Shown piece after piece: positions 7,631 to 13,754 of a DNA stretch of 14,707 nucleotides (position 1 is the first letter of the stretch; each line of letters opens with the position of its first letter). Both the position numbers and the translations under genes were made by a program. The notes beneath the pieces were generated by a model that worked only from the letters and a program-made list of their open reading frames with translations, was not told where the DNA came from and ran no database searches. Location of the stretch: assembly GCA_040758475.1 (NCBI GenBank), contig JBFLVN010000068.1:1-14707 (forward strand), read 5' to 3'. Origin of the DNA: JBFLVN01 sp040758475 (GTDB taxonomy: Bacteria > JAGRBM01).

Positions 7631-7660
7631 TTGCCTTCGCGCGGCTTCCTCCTTTAGACT
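7631..7660 (+). promoter_or_regulatory. Putative promoter upstream of ccdA
   Basis: TTGCCT (7631-7636) and TAGACT (7655-7660) are 18 bp apart, within the 161-bp gap before ccdA. The start point would be near 7667, leaving a leader of ~70 nt. The -10 and its downstream flank (TAGACTTCT) are identical to those at 5314-5322, which supports the assignment, though each match to consensus is only moderate. Confidence 0.33.
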
Positions 7661-7736
7661 TCTTCCCGATAGAGAAGCGCTTTGCACTGGAACGCGCTTG
7701 GAACCCCAGGCCTCCTCCGCCGGGGTAAGGTTTTCA

Positions 7737-8483
7737 ATGCCCCTTTCGGACGTCTCCCTGACCGCGAGTTTCCTTGCCGGTGTGGTGAGTTTTCTCTCAC
7801 CGTGCGTGCTTCCCCTGGTGCCAGGGTATCTCTCCTATATATCGGGCGTGTCCCTCCAGGAGATCAAAGGGGAAGGGGAGGCGGAAAGCGAGGAAACTCG
7901 CCGCCGCCTGGGCCGGGTCGGGTGGACCAGCCTCTTTTTCGTCCTGGGGTTTTCGACGGTTTTCGTGGGCTTGGGCGCCACGGCCTCGACCGTGGGCCAG
8001 GCCCTGATCGAGCACAAAGTGATCTTGAGCCGGGTGGCGGGCGCCGTGGTCATCGTTTTCGGCTTCCACCTCCTCGGGATTTTCAGGATCACGGCGCTCT
8101 ACCAGGACAAGCGCTTCGAGACCCGGCGCGTTCCGCCGGGAGCGCTGGGGGCGTTCGTCATCGGCCTTGCTTTTGCCTTCGGCTGGACGCCGTGCATCGG
8201 GCCCATCCTGGCCGGGATTCTCGCCCTGGCCGCCGTGCAGGACACGCTCTTTCGCGGAGTCATCCTGCTCGCGGTTTATTCCGCGGGCCTTGGCATCCCG
8301 TTTCTGGCCGTGGGCTTTGGAATGCGCTACGTCTTGGGCACGCTTGACCGGATCAAACGGCACATGCGGGCCGTGGAGATCGCCTCGGGCGCGCTCCTGG
8401 TGTTCGTGGGGGCCTTGATGGTCTCCCAGAACCTCACGTGGCTCAACAAGTATCTTTCGTTCCTGTCGCGTTTTTCTCTGTAG
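7737..8483 (+). CDS. ccdA: Cytochrome c biogenesis protein CcdA (transmembrane thiol-electron carrier)
   Basis: A 248-residue inner-membrane protein of CcdA length with six predicted helices in two inverted repeats. The two redox cysteines are present in the diagnostic motifs: C23 in SFLSPCVLPLVPGYL at the end of helix 1, and C153 in FGWTPCIGPILAGIL in helix 4. CcdA moves electrons from cytoplasmic thioredoxin to periplasmic thiol proteins that feed cytochrome c maturation or disulfide isomerisation. A polar, charged loop (KGEGEAESEETRRRL) separates helices 1 and 2. The ATG at 7737 was chosen because TAAGG lies 6 nt upstream and the first helix follows at once; in-frame upstream codons add nothing membrane-like. 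The gene directly downstream encodes a DsbC-like lipoprotein, a natural partner. No cytochrome c or other Ccm/Ccs gene is in the window, so the isomerase/reductase branch is more likely than heme ligation here. Confidence 0.95.
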   Translation: MPLSDVSLTASFLAGVVSFLSPCVLPLVPGYLSYISGVSLQEIKGEGEAESEETRRRLGRVGWTSLFFVLGFSTVFVGLGATASTVGQALIEHKVILSRVAGAVVIVFGFHLLGIFRITALYQDKRFETRRVPPGALGAFVIGLAFAFGWTPCIGPILAGILALAAVQDTLFRGVILLAVYSAGLGIPFLAVGFGMRYVLGTLDRIKRHMRAVEIASGALLVFVGALMVSQNLTWLNKYLSFLSRFSL

Positions 8484-8513
8484 ATTCGAAACGAGTAGGA
8501 GAAGTTAAAGATC

Positions 8514-9677
8514 ATGAGAACCTGGTTTGCCGTTTCGGCGTTTTCTTTCCTGGTGATGGCGTGCACCCAGTCCCCTCCGGCGGAGCAAGAACTTCCTCCT
8601 TCCGAAGAAATGGCGGCGGCGGAAGAGAAAGAAATCCCCGCAGCCGCGCTGGCGGCCGAAGTGAAAGGCGAAAAACTCAAGGGGGGGATTTTCAGCATCC
8701 TCTCCGTTCCTGGCGCCTCGGCCCAAAGCGCTTCCGCCCCGCCGCCCCCCCTCGATCCGGCCAAGCTCGATACCGAAAAAATCCTCCGCCGCGTCCGGGG
8801 AGAATACGAGGAAGAACTCCCGCCGGGGGCTTCCCTTTCGATCGAAGGTGTCCGCCCGGGCCCCGTGCCGGGACTCGGGATGGCCGATCTCGTCATCTCG
8901 GTGAGCGGCCAGAAGAAGTCCCAAGCCATCTTCTTTTCGAGCGACGGCAAGTTCGTTTCCGTCTTCCAGTTCTACCGGGTGGAGGGGGCTTCGGCGTCCA
9001 CCATCCCGGGTTTCAAGACCCTCCGGCTCAAGGACCTCGGGGGAGAAGAGACGAAAGACTTCTTCGTGAGCGACGACGGCTCCGTCGTGACGCTCGGCGA
9101 TTTCTGGGATACCTCCCTCGATCCGGCCCAGGCGCGGATGAAGAAAATCTCCCTCGACAAATCCCCGGTGCGCGGCAAGAAGGGGGCGAAGGTCGTGCTC
9201 GTCGAATTCTCGGACTTCCAGTGCCCCTATTGCTCGCGGGCCCAGCAGCTCATCGCCCAGCGCATCTATCCCGAATACAAGGACAAAGTGGAATTCCGCT
9301 TCAAGCAGCTCCCGCTTTCCTTCCACGACTGGGCCCGTCCTGCCGCCAACGCGAGCCTCTGCGTGGCCGACAAGGACGGCAAGAAGTTCTGGGAAGCCTA
9401 CAATTTCCTCTTTGACAACCAGCGCCAGATCAACAGCGGAAACGTGGATTCGAAGATCAAGGAAATGGCCAAGAAGGTGGGCATCGACGGCCGGGAGTTC
9501 GACGCTTGTTACAAGGAGCGCCGGTTCGACCAGCAGGTCCAGAAGGACATGGACGATGCGGCGAGCGTCGGCATTTCGGGCACGCCCGCCTACCTCATCA
9601 ACGGCCGCAAGATCAGCGGCGCCCAGCCCTACAACGCGTTCAAGACGATCCTGGACGAGGAATTGGCGAGGAATTGA
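8514..9677 (+). CDS. DsbC/DsbA-like thioredoxin-fold lipoprotein (disulfide isomerase or oxidoreductase)
   Basis: A 387-residue lipoprotein: lipobox L13-V-M-A-C17, then a low-complexity acidic and alanine-rich linker to about residue 75. Residues ~80-210 look like the N-terminal DsbC/DsbG-type dimerisation region, including SIEGVRPGPVPGLGMADLVIS, which resembles the family's 'v.psPvpGLyev' strand. The thioredoxin-fold part (~215-387) has the CPYC active site (C237, C240) in FSDFQCPYCSRA. The cis-proline is P358 in ISGTPAYLINGR, and an inserted helical domain lies between them. This layout fits a thiol:disulfide isomerase/reductase facing the periplasm and held to a membrane by its lipid. CcdA ends 30 bp upstream and is the likely reductant. 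Two further cysteines (in SLCVADK and DACYKER) could form a structural disulfide. The start is ATG 8514, with AGGAG ~12 nt upstream. Confidence 0.9.
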   Translation: MRTWFAVSAFSFLVMACTQSPPAEQELPPSEEMAAAEEKEIPAAALAAEVKGEKLKGGIFSILSVPGASAQSASAPPPPLDPAKLDTEKILRRVRGEYEEELPPGASLSIEGVRPGPVPGLGMADLVISVSGQKKSQAIFFSSDGKFVSVFQFYRVEGASASTIPGFKTLRLKDLGGEETKDFFVSDDGSVVTLGDFWDTSLDPAQARMKKISLDKSPVRGKKGAKVVLVEFSDFQCPYCSRAQQLIAQRIYPEYKDKVEFRFKQLPLSFHDWARPAANASLCVADKDGKKFWEAYNFLFDNQRQINSGNVDSKIKEMAKKVGIDGREFDACYKERRFDQQVQKDMDDAASVGISGTPAYLINGRKISGAQPYNAFKTILDEELARN

Positions 9678-9701
9678 CCGGCTGTTCCTGAATCTTGAAT
9701 G

Positions 9702-9729
9702 AGGGCGGGCTTTGGTGCCCGCCCTTTTT
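9702..9729 (+). terminator. Rho-independent terminator after the ccdA/dsb-like unit
   Basis: A perfect 9-bp GC-rich stem (AGGGCGGGC, 9702-9710, with GCCCGCCCT, 9717-9725), a 6-nt loop (TTTGGT) and a T-run (9725-9729). It lies 24 bp after the stop at 9677. On the opposite strand there is no U-tract, so it acts on plus-strand transcripts only. The T-run touches the last codons of the convergent CDF gene. Confidence 0.9.
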
Positions 9730-10651
9730 AATTCGCCTTCTCCAGCGGGCAGCCGGCTTGGGGGTTTTCGGCCGTGCAGCGGTCGGCCCGTTCGATCTGG
9801 AGCGTCGTGTGGCGGATGCCGAAGCGTTCCCGCAGCATGCGCTCGCAACGCTCCAGCATGCCGTCCGTATCGCCGCCCCCAGCGGGGATCACGAGGTGGG
9901 CGGTAAGAGCCTCGACGCCGGGCGTGAGCGACCAGACGTGGACGTCGTGGACGCTCTTGATCTCCGGTTCGCTACGGAGCGCTTCCTCGATTTCCCGGTA
10001 ACTCTCCGGCGAGCCTTCCATCAGGACGTGGAACGATTCCCGCAGGAGCCCCACGGCGCTCCACAGCACGAGGACCGCAATGAGGAGGCTCGCCACCGCG
10101 TCGGCGCGGGGGTCGTCGAGCGCCCAGGCCGCGCCCCCCCCTCCGAGAACGGCCACGGAGCCGAGCGCATCCCCGATCACGTGGAGGAATGCCCCCCGCA
10201 CGTTCACATTCCCGTGGCGCCCCCGGGCGAGGAGCAGCGCCGCCACGACGTTGATGAAGAGCCCCAGGGCGCCGATTCCGAGCATGGTTTTGAGGACGAT
10301 GGGCGATGGGTTCTGGAAGCGGCCGAGGGCTTCCCAGGAAATCCGGCCCACGACGCCCAGGAGGAGCATGCCGTTGGCGAGGGCCGCCAGGACTTCGGCG
10401 CGGTAGAGGCCGAAACTCTTTTCCCGCGTCGCGGGGCGCGCCGCCCAGGTGGCGGCGAGCAAGGCGAAAGAAAGGCCCAGGCCGTCCGTGAAAAGGTGTG
10501 CCGCGTCTGAAAGGAGCGCGAGCGAATTCGAAAGAAAGCCGCCCGCGATTTCCGCCACGAAGCCGGCGATCGTGAGCGCCAGGGCGATCCCCAGGCGCTT
10601 TCGATCGGCCCGTTCGTAGCCGCCGGCGGAAGGATGAACGTGCTCAGACAA
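9728..10651 (-). CDS. Cation diffusion facilitator (CDF) family zinc/divalent-cation exporter
   Basis: A 307-residue inner-membrane antiporter of typical CDF length, with six helices and a cytoplasmic C-terminal domain. The transport-site residues are visible: D49, H52 and D56 in LSDAAHLFTDGLGL (helix 2), and H157 and D161 in FLHVIGDALGSV (helix 5). An HDHD-like set of H52, D56, H157 and D161 is the ZitB/CzcD pattern and favours Zn2+ (possibly Co2+/Cd2+) export in exchange for protons. The C-terminal domain has the family's ferredoxin-like fold segment (IKSVHDVHVWSLTPGVEALTAHLVI). The tail ends with RCTAENPQAGC, a cysteine pair that may bind metal; that is inference. The start is a TTG at 10649-10651 with GGAG ~10 nt upstream; no in-frame ATG exists before helix 2. 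It follows the small membrane-protein gene by 32 bp on the same strand. Confidence 0.93.
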   Translation of the reverse strand: MSEHVHPSAGGYERADRKRLGIALALTIAGFVAEIAGGFLSNSLALLSDAAHLFTDGLGLSFALLAATWAARPATREKSFGLYRAEVLAALANGMLLLGVVGRISWEALGRFQNPSPIVLKTMLGIGALGLFINVVAALLLARGRHGNVNVRGAFLHVIGDALGSVAVLGGGGAAWALDDPRADAVASLLIAVLVLWSAVGLLRESFHVLMEGSPESYREIEEALRSEPEIKSVHDVHVWSLTPGVEALTAHLVIPAGGGDTDGMLERCERMLRERFGIRHTTLQIERADRCTAENPQAGCPLEKAN

Positions 10652-10683
10652 GTCGGCAGGTCTCCAAGGCCCCCGCGCCGCTT

Positions 10684-10929
10684 CTATCCACTCGATGAGG
10701 AACTGCTGCCGCCCACGGGTTCGCCCGCTCCTTTGGGGGTGCGGGTCTTGAGGTAGAGGATGAGGGAAGGGACCACGAGGGCGAGGAAACCCGAGAAAAG
10801 GACGATGGGTGTGAGGTCGGCTCCGATGGATGAGGAGTTGGGGTTGTACCCGAGCTTTACCTCCAGGACGTTGCCGCGCCGGGGAAGAAGGCGCGAGAGC
10901 CAGGAAGATTTTTCTTTTCGGTCCGGCAC
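10684..10929 (-). CDS. Small single-pass membrane protein, unknown function
   Basis: An 81-residue protein with no family I recognise. Residues 1-22 are basic (MPDRKEKSSWLSRLLPRRG). Residues ~40-60 (LTPIVLFSGFLALVVPSLILYL) form one transmembrane helix followed by KTR, and the tail is Gly/Pro then a run of six serines. With basic residues on both sides of the helix, orientation is uncertain. The start is the GTG at 10927-10929 with GAGGAACC upstream. The frame is clean from there to the stop, and its third-position GC preference matches neighbouring genes, which supports it being real despite its size. It precedes the CDF gene by 32 bp and is divergent from the radical SAM gene. It could be a small partner of either; no function is implied. 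Confidence 0.6.
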   Translation of the reverse strand: MPDRKEKSSWLSRLLPRRGNVLEVKLGYNPNSSSIGADLTPIVLFSGFLALVVPSLILYLKTRTPKGAGEPVGGSSSSSSG

Positions 10930-10955
10930 GTCCCGGTTCCTCGTTCAGGGGGGGA

Positions 10956-10994
10956 GCATACCTCGCCTGGGGCCCTGGGGAAAACCCGGTATGC
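10956..10994. repeat. Inverted repeat in the divergent intergenic region (candidate operator)
   Basis: GCATACC (10956-10962) is repeated inverted as GGTATGC (10988-10994), with a 25-bp spacer containing GGGGAAAACCC. It lies between the small membrane-protein gene and the radical SAM gene, just upstream of the putative -35 at 11000. Half-site centres are about 32 bp apart, near three helical turns, which suits a dimer-pair or looped operator. Chance is possible for a 7-bp repeat. Confidence 0.35.
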
Positions 10995-10999
10995 CCGCG

Positions 11000-11028
11000 T
11001 TGCCTTGGAGCGGAGGGAGGAGTATCAC
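11000..11028 (+). promoter_or_regulatory. Putative promoter of the radical SAM operon
   Basis: TTGCCT (11000-11005) and TATCAC (11023-11028) are 17 bp apart, each a 4/6 match to consensus. Transcription would begin near 11035, about 32 nt before the ATG at 11067. Confidence 0.3.
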
Positions 11029-11066
11029 TGGGCGGCACGCGCGCATTTTGCGGGGAACCCGGCGCC

Positions 11067-12254
11067 ATGAAGGCTTCCTGGAAATACCGCTACGAACCCG
11101 TCGGGGGGATCGTGGCCCTCGAATCGCCCCCGGCCCTCCTGCTCGTGGACAAGGAATACCTCCTCGAACGGGGCGTTCCCCCTTCGCCCAAGTGGGATGA
11201 GCCGTGGGCGGGCGTTCTTTCGGCCCCGACGGAAGTCCATCTGGCCCTTACCAATTACTGCGCCGCCGGGTGCCCGGCTTGTTACATGGACTCGCGCCCG
11301 ACCGACCCCCTGGAAGAAAGCCGGGAAGATTTCGAGCGGGCTTTCTCGCGTGTGAAGGCCTTGGCGCGCATGGGCGTCTTTCACGTGGCCCTTGGCGGAG
11401 GTGAGACTCTCGAAGTGCCTTGGCTTTTCGACCTCGCCCACGAGATGCGGCGCCTTGGCATGGTGCCCAACATCACGACGAGCGGGCTTGCGCTCACGGA
11501 AGAAAAAGCGGAAAAATGCTCCGTCTTCGGGCAGGTCAATGTGTCGGTGGACGGGATCGGCAAAAGCTACAAGGCGAGCCGCGGCTACGACGGCTTCGAA
11601 GTGGCCGATCGGGCGATCGGGCTTCTTCAAAAAAAGAGAGTCCGCGTGGGGATCAACTGCGTCCTTTCCCGAAAGAACTACGATCAGCTTGATGAAATCT
11701 TCGCGTGGGTGAAGAGGACGAAACTCCAGGACATCGAGCTGCTCCGTTTCAAGCCGGCGGGACGAGGGGCTTCGTTGTACGAAGAGTTCCGCCTGACGGA
11801 CGAACAGGGGGAAAATCTTTTCCCGCTCCTTAAGAACCTGGGGAAGAAACACCGCATCCGGGTAAAGCTGGATTGTTCCTTCGGGCCATTCGTGTATTTC
11901 CACCAGCCGGATCGCAAGACCCTCGAATTCTTTTCGATCCGGGGCTGCGAGGGAGGGAACTGGCTGGGCGCCGTTCATCCCGACGGCCGGGCGGCCCCGT
12001 GCAGTTTTGCCTGGGACGAGAGCATTCCCGTAGAAGAAGTAGAGAAAAAGTGGCGCGATCCCTCCACCTTCCCTCGGTTTAAGTCCTGGTGGAAGAACCC
12101 GCCCGAACCTTGCGCGTCCTGCGACTACGTGGACCTTTGCCACGGCGGTTGTCACGCGGTGGCAAAGCACACGGACGGGAGTTTCGAAGCCCTGGACCCC
12201 GAGTGCCCGGCCGTCAGGCGTTACAGAAAGAGCCGGAAAGAGATTTCTCAATGA
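11067..12254 (+). CDS. Radical SAM/SPASM domain enzyme (maturase-like)
   Basis: A 395-residue enzyme. The SAM-binding 4Fe-4S cluster motif is C65-x3-C69-x2-C72 (TNYCAAGCPACYMD), and the SAM-contact motif is GGGET after FHVALG. The C-terminal SPASM region has all seven cysteines in canonical spacing: C294, then G307-x4-C312, then C349-x2-C352-x5-C358-x3-C362, then C380. Such a set can ligate two auxiliary 4Fe-4S clusters. Family members install thioether or C-C crosslinks in peptides, mature quinone cofactors, or decarboxylate heme precursors; which of these applies is not decided by the sequence. Residues 1-55 form an N-terminal extension (YRYEPVGGIVALESPPALLLVD) that might bind substrate; it does not look like a clear RRE. 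The ATG at 11067 follows CGGGGAA with ~10 nt spacing. Its TGA overlaps the ATG of the next gene, so the enzyme is coupled to two membrane proteins. Confidence 0.93.
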   Translation: MKASWKYRYEPVGGIVALESPPALLLVDKEYLLERGVPPSPKWDEPWAGVLSAPTEVHLALTNYCAAGCPACYMDSRPTDPLEESREDFERAFSRVKALARMGVFHVALGGGETLEVPWLFDLAHEMRRLGMVPNITTSGLALTEEKAEKCSVFGQVNVSVDGIGKSYKASRGYDGFEVADRAIGLLQKKRVRVGINCVLSRKNYDQLDEIFAWVKRTKLQDIELLRFKPAGRGASLYEEFRLTDEQGENLFPLLKNLGKKHRIRVKLDCSFGPFVYFHQPDRKTLEFFSIRGCEGGNWLGAVHPDGRAAPCSFAWDESIPVEEVEKKWRDPSTFPRFKSWWKNPPEPCASCDYVDLCHGGCHAVAKHTDGSFEALDPECPAVRRYRKSRKEISQ

Positions 12255-12724
12255 GTGAGATCGCTTTCGAATCCTGGGCCAGGCCACTCGCCTTCATCCA
12301 TGCCCTTTCGGCCATCGTGCTCGTAGGGGCGCTTACTCACGGAAGCGTCTTCCTCCTCCTCTCCACGCGCAAGGCGAGGGAAGGGAACATCCGGCGCGCC
12401 GCCCGCTTCTGGCCCGTGATCCTGCCCGCTTTATTTCTTACGCTTCTTTCGGGTTCGCTGGCCTATCCCACGTACCGCATCCGCACCCGGGCCGAATTCC
12501 TGGACCGGCACCATCCCCTTACCGCCGGTTTTTTTGATTTGAAGGAAAACTACGCGGCGATCGTGATGGTGCTGATTATCGCCTGCTGGCTTCTCCGGCG
12601 GGAACCTTCCGGTTCCCCGGCGAGAACTTTTTTGCACGACCCGCTTTTCCATCTGGCATCCACTCTTGCATGGGTGAGTTTCGTGTGCGGCTTGTGGGTG
12701 ACGCTGCATCGGGGGATTGGATGA
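12251..12724 (+). CDS. Four-helix membrane protein of unknown function, coupled to the radical SAM gene
   Basis: A 157-residue protein with four predicted helices: ~13-36 (LAFIHALSAIVLVGALTHGS), ~53-72 (FWPVILPALFLTLLSG), ~98-115 (YAAIVMVLIIACWLL) and ~132-152 (LFHLASTLAWVSFVCGLW). Histidines lie in or near the membrane at H17 and H30 in helix 1 and at H134 and H153 at the two ends of helix 4. The 13-residue and 19-residue spacings are in the range used by membrane heme b ligands, but no heme family is recognised. The loop after helix 2 (TYRIRTRAEFLDRHHPLT) is polar and contains a His pair. The ATG overlaps the radical SAM stop (ATGA), and its own TGA overlaps the next gene's start in the same way, so all three are made together. 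Confidence 0.78.
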   Translation: MSEIAFESWARPLAFIHALSAIVLVGALTHGSVFLLLSTRKAREGNIRRAARFWPVILPALFLTLLSGSLAYPTYRIRTRAEFLDRHHPLTAGFFDLKENYAAIVMVLIIACWLLRREPSGSPARTFLHDPLFHLASTLAWVSFVCGLWVTLHRGIG

Positions 12725-13104
12725 ACGAAGAAACAAAAGCTTCTCCTTCCGGAAATGGTGCCCTTACGGCCACAGCGGCAGCCTTTGTGACGGTCTTCGG
12801 TTTTTCTTTTGCGCTCCTGGCGATTCTTCCGGTCAAGGTGCCGGTCTACGTTCCGCTCGAACACCGTTGGCAAAAGGGATTCCCTCAACTTCCCGTTGTG
12901 GGGATGGATTTCTATGGCCGCTGGTTCGTGAGTTTCTTGTTCGCGGCCGTGAGCGCGCTCCTTGCCTGGGGCTTGGTCCGCTTTGTCTTCCAGTGGACGC
13001 CGGAGAAAAGCGGCGGCCAGTCGGTGAAGTTTCTCTCCATCTATTGTTTCGCGGCGGCGGGGCTCTCGGTATTCGTCTACGCTTACACCCTCCTCTTCAA
13101 ATAG
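12721..13104 (+). CDS. Three-helix membrane protein of unknown function
   Basis: A 127-residue protein with three predicted helices: ~15-38 (ALTATAAAFVTVFGFSFALL), ~66-90 (RWFVSFLFAAVSALLAWGL) and ~103-125 (VKFLSIYCFAAAGLSVFVYA). The region between helices 1 and 2 (VKVPVYVPLEHRWQKGFPQL) is proline-rich and polar. No family is recognised. It starts with an ATGA overlap with the preceding membrane-protein gene and ends 26 bp before the next gene. Its third codon positions are strongly G/C like its neighbours, consistent with a real gene. Together with the preceding gene it may form a small membrane complex; that is inference from coupling only. Confidence 0.75.
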   Translation: MNEETKASPSGNGALTATAAAFVTVFGFSFALLAILPVKVPVYVPLEHRWQKGFPQLPVVGMDFYGRWFVSFLFAAVSALLAWGLVRFVFQWTPEKSGGQSVKFLSIYCFAAAGLSVFVYAYTLLFK

Positions 13105-13130
13105 GTGGGGCCGGCGCCGGAGAAATCCCC

Positions 13131-13754
13131 GTGATCTACGGGCGTCTTAATATACTAGGTTACGGTTCGGTTGACCGCGCGGCGTTTGAGTCGTTTACCA
13201 AGTTCAAGGAGGCCCGCGACGCGGCCGACGCCCTCGTGCTGGAGGTCCTCGATCAGGTGGCTCTTCAAACGGGGGCACCCGCCCGCCTTCCTCCGGCCGC
13301 TGCCTCGCCGGGAAACCCCCGGCCCCTCGGTGAACTGGAAACATGGCTCGATTTAAAGCGCCTTGCCGCCCACGCCGAAGGGGGCTCCCTTCCCGAGGGG
13401 CCCCGGGATTTTCCGGACCCTTCGGCCGATCCGGTGCTTCGCCCTTATCTCTCCGGGAAAGAGGCTTCCAACTATCCCCATCTTCTGGGACACGCTGAGA
13501 GCGAGGGGGTTTTCATCCCGCTTCCGTTTCCAAGGCCTTTCTGGCTTGCCAAGGAACAGGTCTCGGTGGGTTCCGTGCCGGGTCTTGCGGCGGAACTCGA
13601 GCGCCTCGAACGGATCGTGGGCGCCCACAAGGACGTTTTCCCCGCGGAAGTGGAACTTCTGGAAAAATTGCTCGCTCTTTGCCGGGAGGCGGACCGGGGG
13701 CGCCTTTCCATCGAGCTTTCCTCCAAGAAACAGGGCGTCCAGGAAGCTCATTAG
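13131..13754 (+). CDS. Hypothetical soluble protein, unknown function
   Basis: A 207-residue protein with no membrane segment or signal peptide and no recognised family. The N-terminal ~50 residues are amphipathic helix-forming (AAFESFTKFKEARDAADALVLEVLDQVAL). A proline/alanine-rich linker (RLPPAAASPGNPRPLG) follows, then another charged helix (ELETWLDLKRLAAHAE). A middle region rich in Pro, Asp and aromatic residues (VFIPLPFPRPFWL) precedes a C-terminal helical pair (LAAELERLERIVGAHKDVF and EVELLEKLLALCREADRG). The start is a GTG at 13131 with GGAG 8 nt upstream. Codons for residues 7-9 (AAT ATA CTA) are unusually AT-rich for this genome. It lies 26 bp after the three-helix membrane gene, so it probably belongs to the radical SAM operon. 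Its stop overlaps that of the convergent diguanylate cyclase gene. Confidence 0.68.
   Translation: MIYGRLNILGYGSVDRAAFESFTKFKEARDAADALVLEVLDQVALQTGAPARLPPAAASPGNPRPLGELETWLDLKRLAAHAEGGSLPEGPRDFPDPSADPVLRPYLSGKEASNYPHLLGHAESEGVFIPLPFPRPFWLAKEQVSVGSVPGLAAELERLERIVGAHKDVFPAEVELLEKLLALCREADRGRLSIELSSKKQGVQEAH

Noticed and set aside
8505..9848. A 447-codon minus-strand frame opposite the DsbC-like lipoprotein
   Set aside because: It crosses the intrinsic terminator and the end of the CDF gene, and its product has no domain features; a shadow frame.
13151..13156. TATACT as a -10 promoter element for the 207-residue protein
   Set aside because: It falls inside the coding region after a good GTG start, and no acceptable -35 lies 16-18 bp upstream.
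11067..13754. A RiPP precursor peptide gene near the SPASM enzyme
   Set aside because: I looked at the intergenic gaps (10930-11066, 13105-13130) and saw no short frame with a leader/core layout or Cys-rich core; none is claimed.
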